Assembly: GCA_937973965.1 (NCBI GenBank)
Contig: CALJJQ010000066.1
Coordinates: 62,001 to 126,000, forward strand
Origin: an uncultured Calothrix sp.
GTDB taxonomy: Bacteria; Cyanobacteriota; Cyanobacteriia; Cyanobacteriales; Nostocaceae
DNA: 64,000 bases
Direction: 5' to 3'
Made by a program: the position numbers and the translations under genes. This document shows, in pieces, positions 18,901 through 30,011 of the stretch (the stretch's first letter is position 1; the number at the start of each line of letters is the position of its first letter). The notes below the pieces were generated by a model. That model was not told where the DNA came from, ran no database searches, and saw only the letters and a program-made list of their open reading frames with translations.

Positions 18901-20661
18901 CTAATCATACGAACGTGGTGTATACACCCACACTCCCCCATCATTGCGAGGAATAGTTTTCGTTCGACTAGAACCGACAATAATTACTGTTCCCATATCC
19001 ACCTGTTCCGGATTTAACTCTGCGAGGGTTTGAATAATCACTTCTTCTTTGCTGCGAGTCAGATTTTTTCCCAGAATTACTGGGGTATGGGAGTGACGAT
19101 ACCGGAGTAAAATTTCTTGAGCTTGGACTAATTGTTGTTTACGGGTTTTCGACACCGGATTATAGAAGGCAATCACAAAATCGGCAGCAGCAGCAGCTTC
19201 AATCCGTTGAGCAATAATTGACCAAGGTTTTAGGATATCCGACAGGGAAATCACGCAAAAATCATGACCAATGGGTGCGCCAACTTTTGCTGCTGCGGTT
19301 TGCACTGCGGAAATACCCGGTGCAACTTCAATTTCCACCGTTGACCAAGCTGGATTTTGGTCTGTGTCGATGACTTCAAAAACGGCTGTAGCCATTGCGT
19401 AAATACCGGGGTCTCCAGAGGAAACAAGGACAACATTTTTACCTGTGACTGCAAGGTTAAGGGCAAATCTAGCTCGATCTAATTCTTGGCGGTTATCGGA
19501 ATCATGGCGGGTTTGTCCAGGTAATAAGGGTTCTACTAAATTTAAGTAGGTTGTATATCCCACTAAATCGGTGGCATTGGTCAAAGCGGTTTGCACTTGG
19601 GGAGACATATTCATTTTATCACCAGGTCCGGTACCAACTATGGTCAATTTTCCCCGTGGTTGTCCGTATTCTTGGGGATGGATAATTTTCGTGCTAATAG
19701 CTGCTAGACAGGTGATTTCCGGAGTGGAGATAATTGGAATCACCTCAGAGGTGGATGTTTTCAGGACTTCGGCAACGATTGTGGTAGCATTAACCATGGC
19801 ATTTTCCCGAAATTCATGGTGGAGAAACCGTAGGGGACGATTTAATTTGTTGGCAATTTCAATGATACTGGGATTTGCACCATCAGTCAGGGGACAAAAA
19901 ATTCCGGCGATCGCACTAATTGCCAAGTTGTGTTCAGCTAAGGTTGTGAGGATAATTTCTTGATCGATTTTGAGGTGGTTGGTTGCAAAATTTTGACCAT
20001 GATGAGTGGCGATGACTAAAATAATTTTTTGGGGATGGTATACTAAACAATCAGGACTAGGTTGGATATTTTTTTCCGTGACTTGAATAGTTAAATTCCC
20101 ATTGGTCACGATTGGCAATTTACTTTCGTATAACCACGGTGCATCCCCTGTTAAGTTGAGTGTATGACCCGCAATTAAATTGGCAATAAATCCTTTAGCA
20201 TCCTCTGGGTTGGCTAAAACATAGCCAGAAGGAGGATTTAACAAGGTGGTGCGAAAACGAATATCCCCCGTAGTTGTAATCCCTGGGGAAATTTCTAAGC
20301 GACTAGCAATAATTCTGGCTAAATCATTCACCCCATGTAAACCACCGAGTAAGGGAACTACCGCACTACCATCCTCAGCTACCGCAATCACAGGGGGTTC
20401 TAAATATTTATTATTCAGTAAACTTGCCAAAGTCCGAATTAAAATTCCTGCTGCACAAATACCAATTATTGGTGTTCCAACTGTAAATAATTCCCGTAAA
20501 GTTGGGCCAAATTCCTCATAAAAAACATCTGCATCGGTCACCCTAGTTGATAATCCATAAATTTGACCGCCTGGTAAATCTTGAATAATCTTTCTGGCTA
20601 AGGGAACACTAGTTTGAGTTAGCACAATTACCACAGGTGATGGTAGCAGAGAGAGATTCAT
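18901..20661 (-). CDS. cobJ: CbiG-CobJ fusion: cobalamin biosynthesis protein / precorrin-3B C17-methyltransferase
   Basis: CbiG-like N-terminus (GTPIIGICAAGILIRTLASLL) fused to tetrapyrrole methylase (KLTIVGTGPGDKMNMSPQ...VVLVSSGDPGIYAMA). Confidence 0.93.
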   Translation of the reverse strand: MNLSLLPSPVVIVLTQTSVPLARKIIQDLPGGQIYGLSTRVTDADVFYEEFGPTLRELFTVGTPIIGICAAGILIRTLASLLNNKYLEPPVIAVAEDGSAVVPLLGGLHGVNDLARIIASRLEISPGITTTGDIRFRTTLLNPPSGYVLANPEDAKGFIANLIAGHTLNLTGDAPWLYESKLPIVTNGNLTIQVTEKNIQPSPDCLVYHPQKIILVIATHHGQNFATNHLKIDQEIILTTLAEHNLAISAIAGIFCPLTDGANPSIIEIANKLNRPLRFLHHEFRENAMVNATTIVAEVLKTSTSEVIPIISTPEITCLAAISTKIIHPQEYGQPRGKLTIVGTGPGDKMNMSPQVQTALTNATDLVGYTTYLNLVEPLLPGQTRHDSDNRQELDRARFALNLAVTGKNVVLVSSGDPGIYAMATAVFEVIDTDQNPAWSTVEIEVAPGISAVQTAAAKVGAPIGHDFCVISLSDILKPWSIIAQRIEAAAAADFVIAFYNPVSKTRKQQLVQAQEILLRYRHSHTPVILGKNLTRSKEEVIIQTLAELNPEQVDMGTVIIVGSSRTKTIPRNDGGVWVYTPRSYD

Positions 20662-20726
20662 GGAATTTGAGATGGAAAATAGGGATTTGCAATTGTTCTT
20701 TGAGGAAGTACAGGGGTAGGAGCAAG

Positions 20727-21515
20727 TTATTTTTTTTCAAACACAAACAGGTTAGTTGTCGCAATATTAGCCGGAAACTGCCAACGATAGGCTAAATTAT
20801 TTAACCGCAAAAGCAACCTTCGAGGAATCCCATCTAGACGACATTGAATTTCTGATAATTCACCAATTCCCCGATAATACAATTGCAAACCACGCTCGGC
20901 TAAATAATTCACGATACTATCCCCATCAAATCGCCATAGCCACAAATCCTCATGATTCATCTGATAACAGTAGCCATCACCAAGTTGCGATCGCACAACT
21001 GGAGATAATGGTTTAGATAACATAAATCGGGCTATATTTTCAATTTTATGGTCAAGTGCATCCTGATTGGTCAGATACAAAGCTAATTTTCCCCCAGGTT
21101 CGACAATCCGTGCAAGTTCATCTAAAGCTTTTTCGACTGCGGGAATGTGAATAATTACCCCCCAAGAAAATACATAACGAAAGGAATGATCTGCATAACT
21201 CAACTGAGTTAAATCCATTTGCCGCAAATCCACCCTATCACTCAAATTGCTATCGGCAATTCGATGTTTAGCATGATTTAACATCGTTTCCGAGATATCA
21301 ATCCCTTGGACTCGATACCCAGCTTTTGCTACGCGTATACTGTGTACACCAGGACCACAACCCGCATCTAATACGGTTGCACCTGGTGGTACATCCATAA
21401 TTCGCAACATATCCGCGACAGCCCAATCATAATATTTAATGGCAATCGGGTGATAATAATCCACATCCCATTGTTCTACAGTCGTCTGTTGGTTAAATAC
21501 TGCCTTCATAACCAC
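20727..21515 (-). CDS. Class I SAM-dependent methyltransferase
   Basis: GATVLDAGCGPGVHSIRVAKAGYRVQGIDISETML motif I. Confidence 0.9.
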   Translation of the reverse strand: MVMKAVFNQQTTVEQWDVDYYHPIAIKYYDWAVADMLRIMDVPPGATVLDAGCGPGVHSIRVAKAGYRVQGIDISETMLNHAKHRIADSNLSDRVDLRQMDLTQLSYADHSFRYVFSWGVIIHIPAVEKALDELARIVEPGGKLALYLTNQDALDHKIENIARFMLSKPLSPVVRSQLGDGYCYQMNHEDLWLWRFDGDSIVNYLAERGLQLYYRGIGELSEIQCRLDGIPRRLLLRLNNLAYRWQFPANIATTNLFVFEKK

Positions 21516-22236
21516 GATATCCTAACTAGACTCAGATTACTTAGATATTGAAATTTGTAGTGTGTTTGGCACACTCAATCTACGTAAGCATTATTTTGCG
21601 CGAAAAAAGTATTTCTGGCGATAGATTTTTTTTGAGAGGTTATGCGATATGGGATTTTAGATTTTGGATTTTGGATTAAACTTGGATTTCTTTCTCCCTT
21701 GTAACCATTCATCAAAATAAAGTTGACAGACCTCTACAGAGAGCAGGGAGTAGGGAGTAGTGTAGACGCGTAGCGTCTTCCCATAGGGTGTAAAAGGAAA
21801 ATTCATCCGTCACTTAAGACTTAGTATCGCAACCCCAAATGAATTGTAAAATCTGAGATATCGGGTCGTTGACTGTTAACCGTTGACAGTCACCAGTTTC
21901 CCGCAGGATATAACTAAAACCCATATTTTCACTACTTAAACCGGATTACCATAACTTATATCGATTCTCTTGTACTTTGCAATAAATGAAACTAAAATAA
22001 TCAACGGTTACAGCCCCTGATATGTAGCAAGCATTAGCTTAAACGATATTACTTGTGATAAATCCTATATTCTCATACATTCTGGTGTAATGTTTACATA
22101 ACGCCTACTCCCGACTCCCATCACGGACTACTCACTCTATATTACAGGTGAGAATAATTATTGAGAACCAAAGGGGAGTGGGTTGAATCTATAATCAAAA
22201 ATGTAAAATAATTAACTTTTGAGAAAAATCTTGGCA

Positions 22237-22716
22237 ATGACTATATACTTTTATAAAGCCAGTGATGCCTACGGTTGTTTTTCCAACTTTTCCCTGCATG
22301 GAATCGAAATTCAAGGGACATACTGGATGACCGTTGAGCATTATTATCAATCACAAAAATTTGTTGGTAGTATTGATGAAAAAATTATTCCCCTAATTCA
22401 AGCTGCTCCAACTCCAGAAATAGCTGCGGCTTTAGGGAGAGATTGTTATCGCAAAATTCGTGATGATTGGGATTTAGTTAAAATCCAAGTTATGAGACGT
22501 GCTGTGATGCAGAAGTTTTCTACCCATGCAGATATTCGTCGTATCCTGTTGAATACTGGTGAGGAAATTTTAATCGAAGATTCACCCAGAGATTATTTTT
22601 GGGGGTGTGGTGCAGATAAATCTGGACAAAATCAACTGGGAAGAATTTTGATGAATGTGCGGACAGAACTGCGCCAAATTTATCATGTCACGGAAACAGA
22701 ATATTTGTTCCACTAA
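22237..22716 (+). CDS. NADAR-family protein (YbiA-like)
   Basis: MTIYFYKASDAYGCFSNFSLHGIEIQGTYWMTVEHYYQSQKF ... DYFWGCGADKSGQNQLGRILMNVRTELR. Start chosen at ATG 22237 rather than TTG 22219. Confidence 0.88.
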   Translation: MTIYFYKASDAYGCFSNFSLHGIEIQGTYWMTVEHYYQSQKFVGSIDEKIIPLIQAAPTPEIAAALGRDCYRKIRDDWDLVKIQVMRRAVMQKFSTHADIRRILLNTGEEILIEDSPRDYFWGCGADKSGQNQLGRILMNVRTELRQIYHVTETEYLFH

Positions 22717-22805
22717 AAGGATGTTTGTCAAGTATTAATTATCACTATTTTGACTATCGTCATGACTCTGGACATGGGGTTATAAAGCTGATTTTTCCTT
22801 CGAGA

Positions 22806-22830
22806 GTACAGACGCGAAATGTCGCGTCTC
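22806..22830. repeat. GACGCGA-N4-TCGCGTC hairpin, dispersed family
   Basis: AGACGCGAaatgTCGCGTCT; related to hairpins at 4698, 39791, 44266, 63538. Confidence 0.65.
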
Positions 22831-23226
22831 TTCCTGCTCATAAAAACGATAATTCAAGTATTAAAAATGACTTTTTAAACAACCTCTCAGCATGGTTATA
22901 CAACTTTGCATACTGATATATTTCCCCTTTGGTTTGTTGAGAGTTAATTGGTGAAGGTTGACTGTTGAACTTGAATTATTACCTATTTCAAATCAAAGTT
23001 CACTTATTTACCGTGTAAATTATAAATTAGGGGAATAAAAAGAAACTCTAAAATTGACAACAGATCCAAATATGATTGTGCTAGGCTGGGGTAGTTAAGT
23101 ACCCATACATGATTAATTCTATGAAGTAATCGCCTTTGTTTGAGATTGCTTCACTGTCACTCGCAATGACACAAATAATTGGGTGTACCCACTGACGAAC
23201 CTAACTAGTAATACAAATGGTGAATC

Positions 23227-24255
23227 ATGTCACAAACCGGAAGTTATTCTCGTCCTCAGACATGTGAAACGCTATCTCCGGATATTCAAAACCAAACCCA
23301 ATCTCAACCATCTAAGCGTAGATGGTTTTTGCTTATTATTACCACATTTATTCTTGCAATTATCCTATACTGGCAAATAAATATTCACAATTCCCAGACT
23401 CCCAACCCTTCTTCCCCTTCCCCAGCAACTACAACAGAAATATGGATGAATCAGGGAATTATGGCGATGCAAAGTCATAACTATCCCCTGGCAATTACAG
23501 CATTTTCTCAGCAAATTGCGCAACAAACCCACATTGCTAGTGCCTATAGTAATCGTTGTTTAGCCTACCTTCAAATCCAAGCATACGAGAATGCGATCGC
23601 AGATTGCAACCAAGCCATTAAACTCAATCCCAATAACACGGAAGCCTATCTAAATCGAGGTATCAGCTATTACCAAATCGGCGACTATCAACAAGCCCTC
23701 AATAATACTCAACAAGTAATTATCCGCCATCCGGGTGACTTTCGAGCCTACTACAATCGCGCTCTCGCAAACGCTGCTCTCGGTAACTATCCCCAAACCA
23801 TTCATGATTATCACATAGCCTTGATCAGCTTTACCTGTCACCCTTCCCACCATCCATCCCTACTTGCAGATATTTACAATGACCTGGGTTTAGCCTATTT
23901 CCAACTCCACAACCTTAACAGCGCTATAGACCAGTTTAACTTGGCAATTCGCACCTATCCCATCCACGAATTTGCCCATTTTAATCGCGGTTGTAGCTGT
24001 GGAAAACAAGGTAATTATCGCGATGCTATCCGTGATTTTAGCCAAGTCGTCAGAATCAACCCCAGCAATACCAATGCCTATGTTAACCGAGGTATGGCTT
24101 ATCACTATCTTGGTTATGAAAGTGCTGCGATCGCTGACTTAAAAACCGCTATTCAGCAATTTTCCACTCAAAACAACCAAATCGCCTACCAAAAGACCCT
24201 CAACCTACTCAAATTTGTACAAACACAAATACATTCCTTCTCCCAAATCGGTTGA
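23227..24255 (+). CDS. Membrane-anchored TPR-repeat protein
   Basis: N-terminal TM followed by at least six TPRs (YENAIADCNQAIKLNPNNTEAYLNRGISYYQIGDYQQAL...). Confidence 0.88.
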   Translation: MSQTGSYSRPQTCETLSPDIQNQTQSQPSKRRWFLLIITTFILAIILYWQINIHNSQTPNPSSPSPATTTEIWMNQGIMAMQSHNYPLAITAFSQQIAQQTHIASAYSNRCLAYLQIQAYENAIADCNQAIKLNPNNTEAYLNRGISYYQIGDYQQALNNTQQVIIRHPGDFRAYYNRALANAALGNYPQTIHDYHIALISFTCHPSHHPSLLADIYNDLGLAYFQLHNLNSAIDQFNLAIRTYPIHEFAHFNRGCSCGKQGNYRDAIRDFSQVVRINPSNTNAYVNRGMAYHYLGYESAAIADLKTAIQQFSTQNNQIAYQKTLNLLKFVQTQIHSFSQIG

Positions 24256-24600
24256 CTTAATTCCCAAGGGAGTAGTGAATAGTCTTTGATTCCGATCAAC
24301 TGGAGGGTAGAAAAACTACTTTCCGGAACCCAGGGAAACTGTGCTACGCACATCTACAACATCTACTGCTATGATGTCATACCAAAAAAGGCTCAAGCAA
24401 GAAAAGCCTGAACCCTTTACCAGTCAAATTCAAAAAATCAAACAAGGTAATACTCGTTTGAAAAATTTAATTACAACAGATGGAAATATAAAAAGCTTAT
24501 ACAGCAAATATTTCGCAATCTAAAATCCATAGACGAACAGCAAGAAGACCGCAGGCTCATCGAATATGGTATAACTATGACTTTATTGTCTCCAATTTAC

Positions 24601-24903
24601 CTAGTAACGATTACGACCACCGTAACCACCTCGATTCCCAGCAAAGGAACCCCGATTGTTTTCTCTGGGTTTGGCCTTATTAACCTTTAGGTCACGACCC
24701 ATCCACTCAGCACCATCAAGGGCTTCAATTGCAGCTTCCTCCTCTGCATCTGAACTCATTTCCACAAAACCAAAACCGCGCAAGCGACCTGTTTCACGAT
24801 CAACTGGAAGCTGAACCCTTTTCACAGAACCGTATTCTGCAAAAACAGCATTCAAGTTATCTTCCGTCACATCGTAAGAAAGATTACCTACATAAACTGA
24901 CAT
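24601..24903 (-). CDS. RRM-type RNA-binding protein, short Gly-rich tail
   Basis: RNP2 VYVGNLSYD and RNP1 RGFGFVEM; C-terminal GNRGGYGGRNRY. Confidence 0.95.
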   Translation of the reverse strand: MSVYVGNLSYDVTEDNLNAVFAEYGSVKRVQLPVDRETGRLRGFGFVEMSSDAEEEAAIEALDGAEWMGRDLKVNKAKPRENNRGSFAGNRGGYGGRNRY

Positions 24904-25822
24904 AGATTGTCTCCGAAATCATAAAACATGTAGAGATTTAATCGTCGGAGAAAAGTCTGTGAATACCAAAAGGAAAAGCCTAACAACTACTAAAACCTAT
25001 CAATACTGAAAACAAACACTGTCTGCCGAATTAATTCTCAACATGCTCCCAGTGTAGCGCACTTTAAAGTCTTTTAGTGTTTCCTTTACAAAAAGTAACA
25101 AAACTTTACCTTTTCAGAAAATTTCAACGGTAATGACCTCAATCCACCAACCTAGTTACGGAAAACCTAGTCTAATATTTAACTTTATAAATCAGAATTT
25201 ATACTTTGTTATTGGAGGAAAATGTGATATATATTCTTTACGATTGCGGGATTTGCGCATAAACTACCTATTTACATTAGGTCATTAAGCCAGGGGAGCG
25301 ATCGCAGGTGAAGATATTAGGCAATCTCAAAACCTAATTTTTCCCTTGAAAGCTCGCAAGATCGAGATTCCTGTCAGGGACAGTTCCAAAATCAAATAAT
25401 CGAAATCAAGTAAATGGTTTATACACATGAATATTCGAGCTAGTCTACCATGTCATTTGGACACAACTAAATCATGTAAATAGGAGAGGGGGTAGGGAAT
25501 GGGGAGTAGGGAGTTGGAATCAGCTATTTTCCTGTTTGGTTGTGGGTTTTTCCCGTGAAGAACTGACTTGAAAGTGAGAGGGGGAAAAACAGCCTTTATC
25601 TTTAAAGAATGCGCATCTACGGTTCTAGTGTAAGCCTTACATGTAGACTACTCCCAACTTCCTGCTCCCTATTTACAAGCACGACTTCCGGTTGAAGAAA
25701 CGCCTACAACCTGAATTAGGAAAAATAAAATAGTATTAATAAAAGGGCTAGACATTCTATCGCACAAATAGAATGATTATTCTTGGATTGAAAACACTGT
25801 AAAAAAAAGCACGATAGGCGAT

Positions 25823-26650
25823 ATGCAACGCGAGCAAAATGTATGCCTATTGCCGCAAGCAGATAACCAGACGTTGATGGCAACTTTGGATACCTACACT
25901 GACTTGGCAGTAGCTCTATTAACCCATTACAGTTTTGATTTAGGTGGATACGATCCGCAGGAGATTGTCAACCAATGGCAAAGACATTATCCTGTGAATT
26001 GGTTGCATTTGGCAGTAATAGAAGCCCTTTACCAAGGTCGCTACAAAGCTTTTTCGGTACAGCAGATACTATCGATGTGGCATCGTCGCCAACATGCGAC
26101 TTACCATTTTAACATGGAATTTGAGCGATTAATTTGTAGTAAGTTTCCGGTGAATTTGACTGAAACTCAACCATTGACGTTACCTGGGACATCATCCTCC
26201 TACACGACAAAAAATCAGCGATCGCATTCCCAGCAACAAATGCATTTACTCAATGGTAGTGGGTACGATAGTACTACAAATCCAGAAATTTATAACCATG
26301 ATTCCCATCGTCTCTCTCCGGAGGATCGGAAACAGCCATATCAAAATTTGCCAGTTGATATTCCCTCCCCAGAAAGGGTTGAAAACAGTCAATTAGCAAC
26401 CAAATCAACCTACCAAACAGTCAATCCTCCCATCCCCCATTTTCAACCCCAGCAAAGTCAACCGATCACCAGGGGAAATATTACCCAGAGAAATGATTTT
26501 AGGGATAATTTTAGCGAAAAATTAACAGCACAAATAGAGAAATCATCATCCACAACCAATCATCCCCCCATTGGTCAATTCACACCCACAGAGGATAATT
26601 CCTCCCTCACCTTCACCTCAAAATTACATGCAATAGTCGCAACGGAATAG
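25823..26650 (+). CDS. Conserved cyanobacterial-type hypothetical protein with low-complexity C-terminal half
   Basis: 275-aa ORF; structured N-terminal ~110 aa then Q/N/S/T/P-rich tail. Confidence 0.6.
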   Translation: MQREQNVCLLPQADNQTLMATLDTYTDLAVALLTHYSFDLGGYDPQEIVNQWQRHYPVNWLHLAVIEALYQGRYKAFSVQQILSMWHRRQHATYHFNMEFERLICSKFPVNLTETQPLTLPGTSSSYTTKNQRSHSQQQMHLLNGSGYDSTTNPEIYNHDSHRLSPEDRKQPYQNLPVDIPSPERVENSQLATKSTYQTVNPPIPHFQPQQSQPITRGNITQRNDFRDNFSEKLTAQIEKSSSTTNHPPIGQFTPTEDNSSLTFTSKLHAIVATE

Positions 26651-26934
26651 TTATAGTCCGTGGGAATGAGCTATTTTCTGGTTTGGTTGTGTCCCAAGAA
26701 TGTGGGGACTGAGTTGAAAGTGTAGGGAATGGGGAATAGTGAGTAGTATTCGACTGCATAAGTTATGAGGGGTTTTTAGTAGTGGCTTTAGCCACGAAAA
26801 AGCTTAAATATAGAGCGCTAAAGTGCAACTATACACCTTAATATAGCAATCCACCAGGTCAACTTTGCCGGGTTCATGCTTCTTCACCTGTATCTCCTGC
26901 TCCCTACTTCCCCCCTATATACAAGCTGAAAACA

Positions 26935-26972
26935 AAAATCAAAGCCGTTCTCAACAAAGAAAGGAACGGCTT
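26935..26972 (-). terminator. Hairpin terminator for 27106-27342
   Basis: Minus strand AGCCGTTC-loop-GAACGGCT followed by TTGATTTTTG. Confidence 0.65.
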
Positions 26973-27105
26973 AATTAACTGGATATAGTTTTAAATTATT
27001 CTCAACTTGCAAAACTGAAAAGTTCAGTATTCAAAACACAGTTTTCCCCAAAACCAGTAAAGTCGGCCAAGTTGAGATCGATGGGATTATATGGGATTGC
27101 AAATA

Positions 27106-27342
27106 CTAAACTGTGGGTTCTTCGTTCGGACAGTCAAAAACGATCATGAAATTTGTACTCGGAGCTGTACGTTGCAATAATTGCATCCGTCCTTCTGCAT
27201 CGGAACGACTGCGGAAGCGAGCAACAACCTCTCGACTCATATCCGGAAGTAAACGCGCGATCGCCCACCCTTTGAGTTTAGCTCGATATTTATTTGCAGA
27301 ATTTTCGTCAATTGTGTGGAAGGAAACTGTCGCTTGTGTCAT
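27106..27342 (-). CDS. Small conserved hypothetical protein
   Basis: 78-aa ORF with own terminator-like hairpin downstream. Confidence 0.55.
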   Translation of the reverse strand: MTQATVSFHTIDENSANKYRAKLKGWAIARLLPDMSREVVARFRSRSDAEGRMQLLQRTAPSTNFMIVFDCPNEEPTV

Positions 27343-27606
27343 GATATATGTTATCCTTTTCTAATTTCGTCTGCGGCAGTAGTTCTTCCTTGCGGGGGAT
27401 GAACTATTGCCGATTTATGCATTTGTCACCTGGATATCACAGTAATTTGGGAACGTCAAGGGTAGAGAACCACTCTTTTAGTCAATTTCCGGTGAAAGTT
27501 GCTTTACAGATTCCGCAAAAATTATGCATTCATACCCAAATATGGGGATATTTTCCCTTTAACGGCGAATTTGTACATAAGTATTTTGGGGTAAATTCCT
27601 TCCCGG

Positions 27607-28800
27607 TCAACCAACTAAGCGAACCACCTCTCCAAAGGGAAAATTATTTGAATCCAAACCTCCAGGAGTAACAACCCACAATACAGGTAACTGGGGTTTT
27701 TCTTCTGGGAAAGTACCATATCCATCGGTTAAATAGACAATGACACTGGTGGTTTGACCATCCCAGACCTGAGCAATATGCTCAAAAAATATGGTAAAAC
27801 TGGTTCCTCCACCTCCTTCCGGGGTGGGAATCGCTGTAGAAGCATCTAATTGGTAAGGACCGTACACTTCCACATCAACGAAATATAGTTGACACTGAAC
27901 GTGGGGATAGGAACGCAGGATTCCCCGTACTTCAGTGAAAAAATTACCTAAACTATCGTTATTAATGGAACCACTGGTGTCTATGGCTACGTAAACATGG
28001 AGGGATTCGCCCTGGAGACTTTCGAGATATAATTTATTCCCGATAAATCGGCGATCAAAACCGGAAAAGTCATTCGGGGTTTGGACTAGATATCGCCAGA
28101 GATAGCTACGCCAATCTAGTTGAGAAGAGTTAGCAGCAGCAAATTCCCGTGTCATCCCCCCTGGTAATTCGCCTTTGTCTTGATTTTGGGAAATTATAGC
28201 TGCATGTTGCAGAGCATTACGCCAATGGGATTCAATTTCTTGTTGACGGGATACCTCGATTGTTGATTGTTGATTCGATTCTTGGTGATGATCGTCGTTA
28301 TCGGTGGAGTTTGTTTCGTTGGTTTCCCCTTCCTCATTGGTAATAGGAACTTCAAGCAGGTCAACCATTGCTAATTCGGGTAAATTTTCTTGATTTTGGA
28401 TGAGTAATTCATAGATTTCTTCAACGCTAAAATTTTCTAAATTTTCGTCCCGAATTGCTCCATCAGGTAAATCAAATTGACCTGATTGTTGCATGATAAT
28501 GCCATTAGTCACAATATCGGCTGCGATATTCCATACGTGACTATCCCGTACACCTCTACGTGTAACATGAAGTAGGGCCGCATGTAAGACTTCATGTAGT
28601 AGTAATCCGTCTTGTTGTTTCGGATTTAAATTGAGGAAATATTCGGGATTTATATAAATATCTCTGCCGTTTGTCGCGGCGGTTTCGACTTTATTGCTGG
28701 GGATGAATTTGGCAAATAAAGCCAGTGTGGCAAAGAAGGGTGATTTAGTTCGTAAGCGTAAAACTGCCGCACTGATGGCTTTAGTAATGGGGGAATTCAT
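27607..28800 (-). CDS. DUF2201 / VWA-like putative metallopeptidase
   Basis: HEVLHAALLHVTRRG (HExxH) plus VWA-like VYVAIDTSGSINNDSLGNFFTEVRGIL. Confidence 0.88.
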   Translation of the reverse strand: MNSPITKAISAAVLRLRTKSPFFATLALFAKFIPSNKVETAATNGRDIYINPEYFLNLNPKQQDGLLLHEVLHAALLHVTRRGVRDSHVWNIAADIVTNGIIMQQSGQFDLPDGAIRDENLENFSVEEIYELLIQNQENLPELAMVDLLEVPITNEEGETNETNSTDNDDHHQESNQQSTIEVSRQQEIESHWRNALQHAAIISQNQDKGELPGGMTREFAAANSSQLDWRSYLWRYLVQTPNDFSGFDRRFIGNKLYLESLQGESLHVYVAIDTSGSINNDSLGNFFTEVRGILRSYPHVQCQLYFVDVEVYGPYQLDASTAIPTPEGGGGTSFTIFFEHIAQVWDGQTTSVIVYLTDGYGTFPEEKPQLPVLWVVTPGGLDSNNFPFGEVVRLVG

Positions 28801-29170
28801 GGGATTTTAGATTTTAGATTTTGGATTTTAGGTTTTGGTTATTCAGCATCTTTTGTGCTAAATCTGCTTGATGTAATTTGGAAATATTTCTGAGCAATAG
28901 AAAATCATCTTTATTTTCCAGATACAACGGTTGATTATCACCTTTTTTCTTTATTATCTATTTCCTCCTGCTGGCTGTAAATTGGATATCAAAGGTAGGA
29001 TATAACCTGGATTTTAGGGTTTTATTTGTAATTGGATTTTGAATAATTTGCAGGTGTGTCTAGTTAGATAAATTAGATAGGATTAAATGTAAAATCTCAC
29101 GATGATGATAATTACTTTTCAAATCATCACAGGAGACGACCCATCGGTTCATCTCTACATAATTCAAAAA

Positions 29171-29638
29171 TCATTGCAAAAATTCGGTATCTAGAATTTT
29201 GTATTCCGCTAGTACTGCTTGCATTTCTTGATGGTGACTACTTTCTTCTGTGAGCATATTTTGGGCAAATTGCCTAATTTCTTGATAGGTTACATCAGTT
29301 TCATCAATCCCATCAAAAAGAGATTTATACATCGCGATCGCACGATTTTCATGTGCAATACTGGCAGCTAAAATTTCTTGGATTGAATAATCTGTCGGTT
29401 GTTCTAGGGATGCAATTCTAGGTTTAGGTATTCCCCCTAAACTAATAAAAAATTTCCCGGCTCTTTGTGCATGTTCTAGAGATTCAGTCGCTTGTTCGCG
29501 TAAAAAATCGATAATCGGACTTTTTTGACAATCTATTACTAAGAGGGAATAGTGGGTATAGCAAATTGCTCCTGCTAATTCAAATTCGACGATATTTTGG
29601 AGCAGCTCGAGAATTTCTTGATGGCTTAGTTTTGACAT
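29171..29638 (-). CDS. Ferritin-like / bacterioferritin-type protein (paralogue 2)
   Basis: FELAGAICYTHYSLLV...EQATESLEHAQRAGKF...HENRAIAMYKSLF...MLTEESSHHQEM: Glu/ExxH ligands. Confidence 0.85.
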   Translation of the reverse strand: MSKLSHQEILELLQNIVEFELAGAICYTHYSLLVIDCQKSPIIDFLREQATESLEHAQRAGKFFISLGGIPKPRIASLEQPTDYSIQEILAASIAHENRAIAMYKSLFDGIDETDVTYQEIRQFAQNMLTEESSHHQEMQAVLAEYKILDTEFLQ

Positions 29639-29929
29639 TAGTTTAGTAAGTTTAGTAATTACTTTTGAGGATTTTCTGGTGTGCGCTACAAAATTTAGAT
29701 TTAATTTATAATCGCAGCTGCATGTAAAGGTGAATTCTAGACAATCATTGTGATAATTAAATTTGTGCCAAGAATAGGGAATATAGGGGTGCTTCTTGAC
29801 TTGATATAGGTCTTCAGAATCTCAATTACTGTATTTTTGATCAACGATTGTCATCCATCCTGGATTATACTGATTTCTTGGTATTTTTTTTGTATAAAAT
29901 ATCCAGTCTGGAAAAAATTGAACTAAAAA

Positions 29930-29965
29930 TATCCCCAACTTATTCATCAAAGTCGGGGAATGTTT
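29930..29965 (-). terminator. Hairpin terminator downstream of FTR1 gene
   Basis: Minus strand CCCCGACTT...AAGTTGGGG followed by ATATTTTTAG. Confidence 0.6.
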
Positions 29966-30011
29966 CCAAAATGCTGAAGATATGCAGTTGTTAAACTAGC
30001 TTGAACCAGTT

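Noticed and set aside
19571-20521. Plus-strand ORFs 19571-19963 and 20246-20521
   Set aside because: Antisense to the CbiG-CobJ coding sequence without domain support.
27348-27671. 107-aa plus-strand ORF
   Set aside because: Overlaps the 3' end of the DUF2201 gene antisense and has no domain; probably non-coding.
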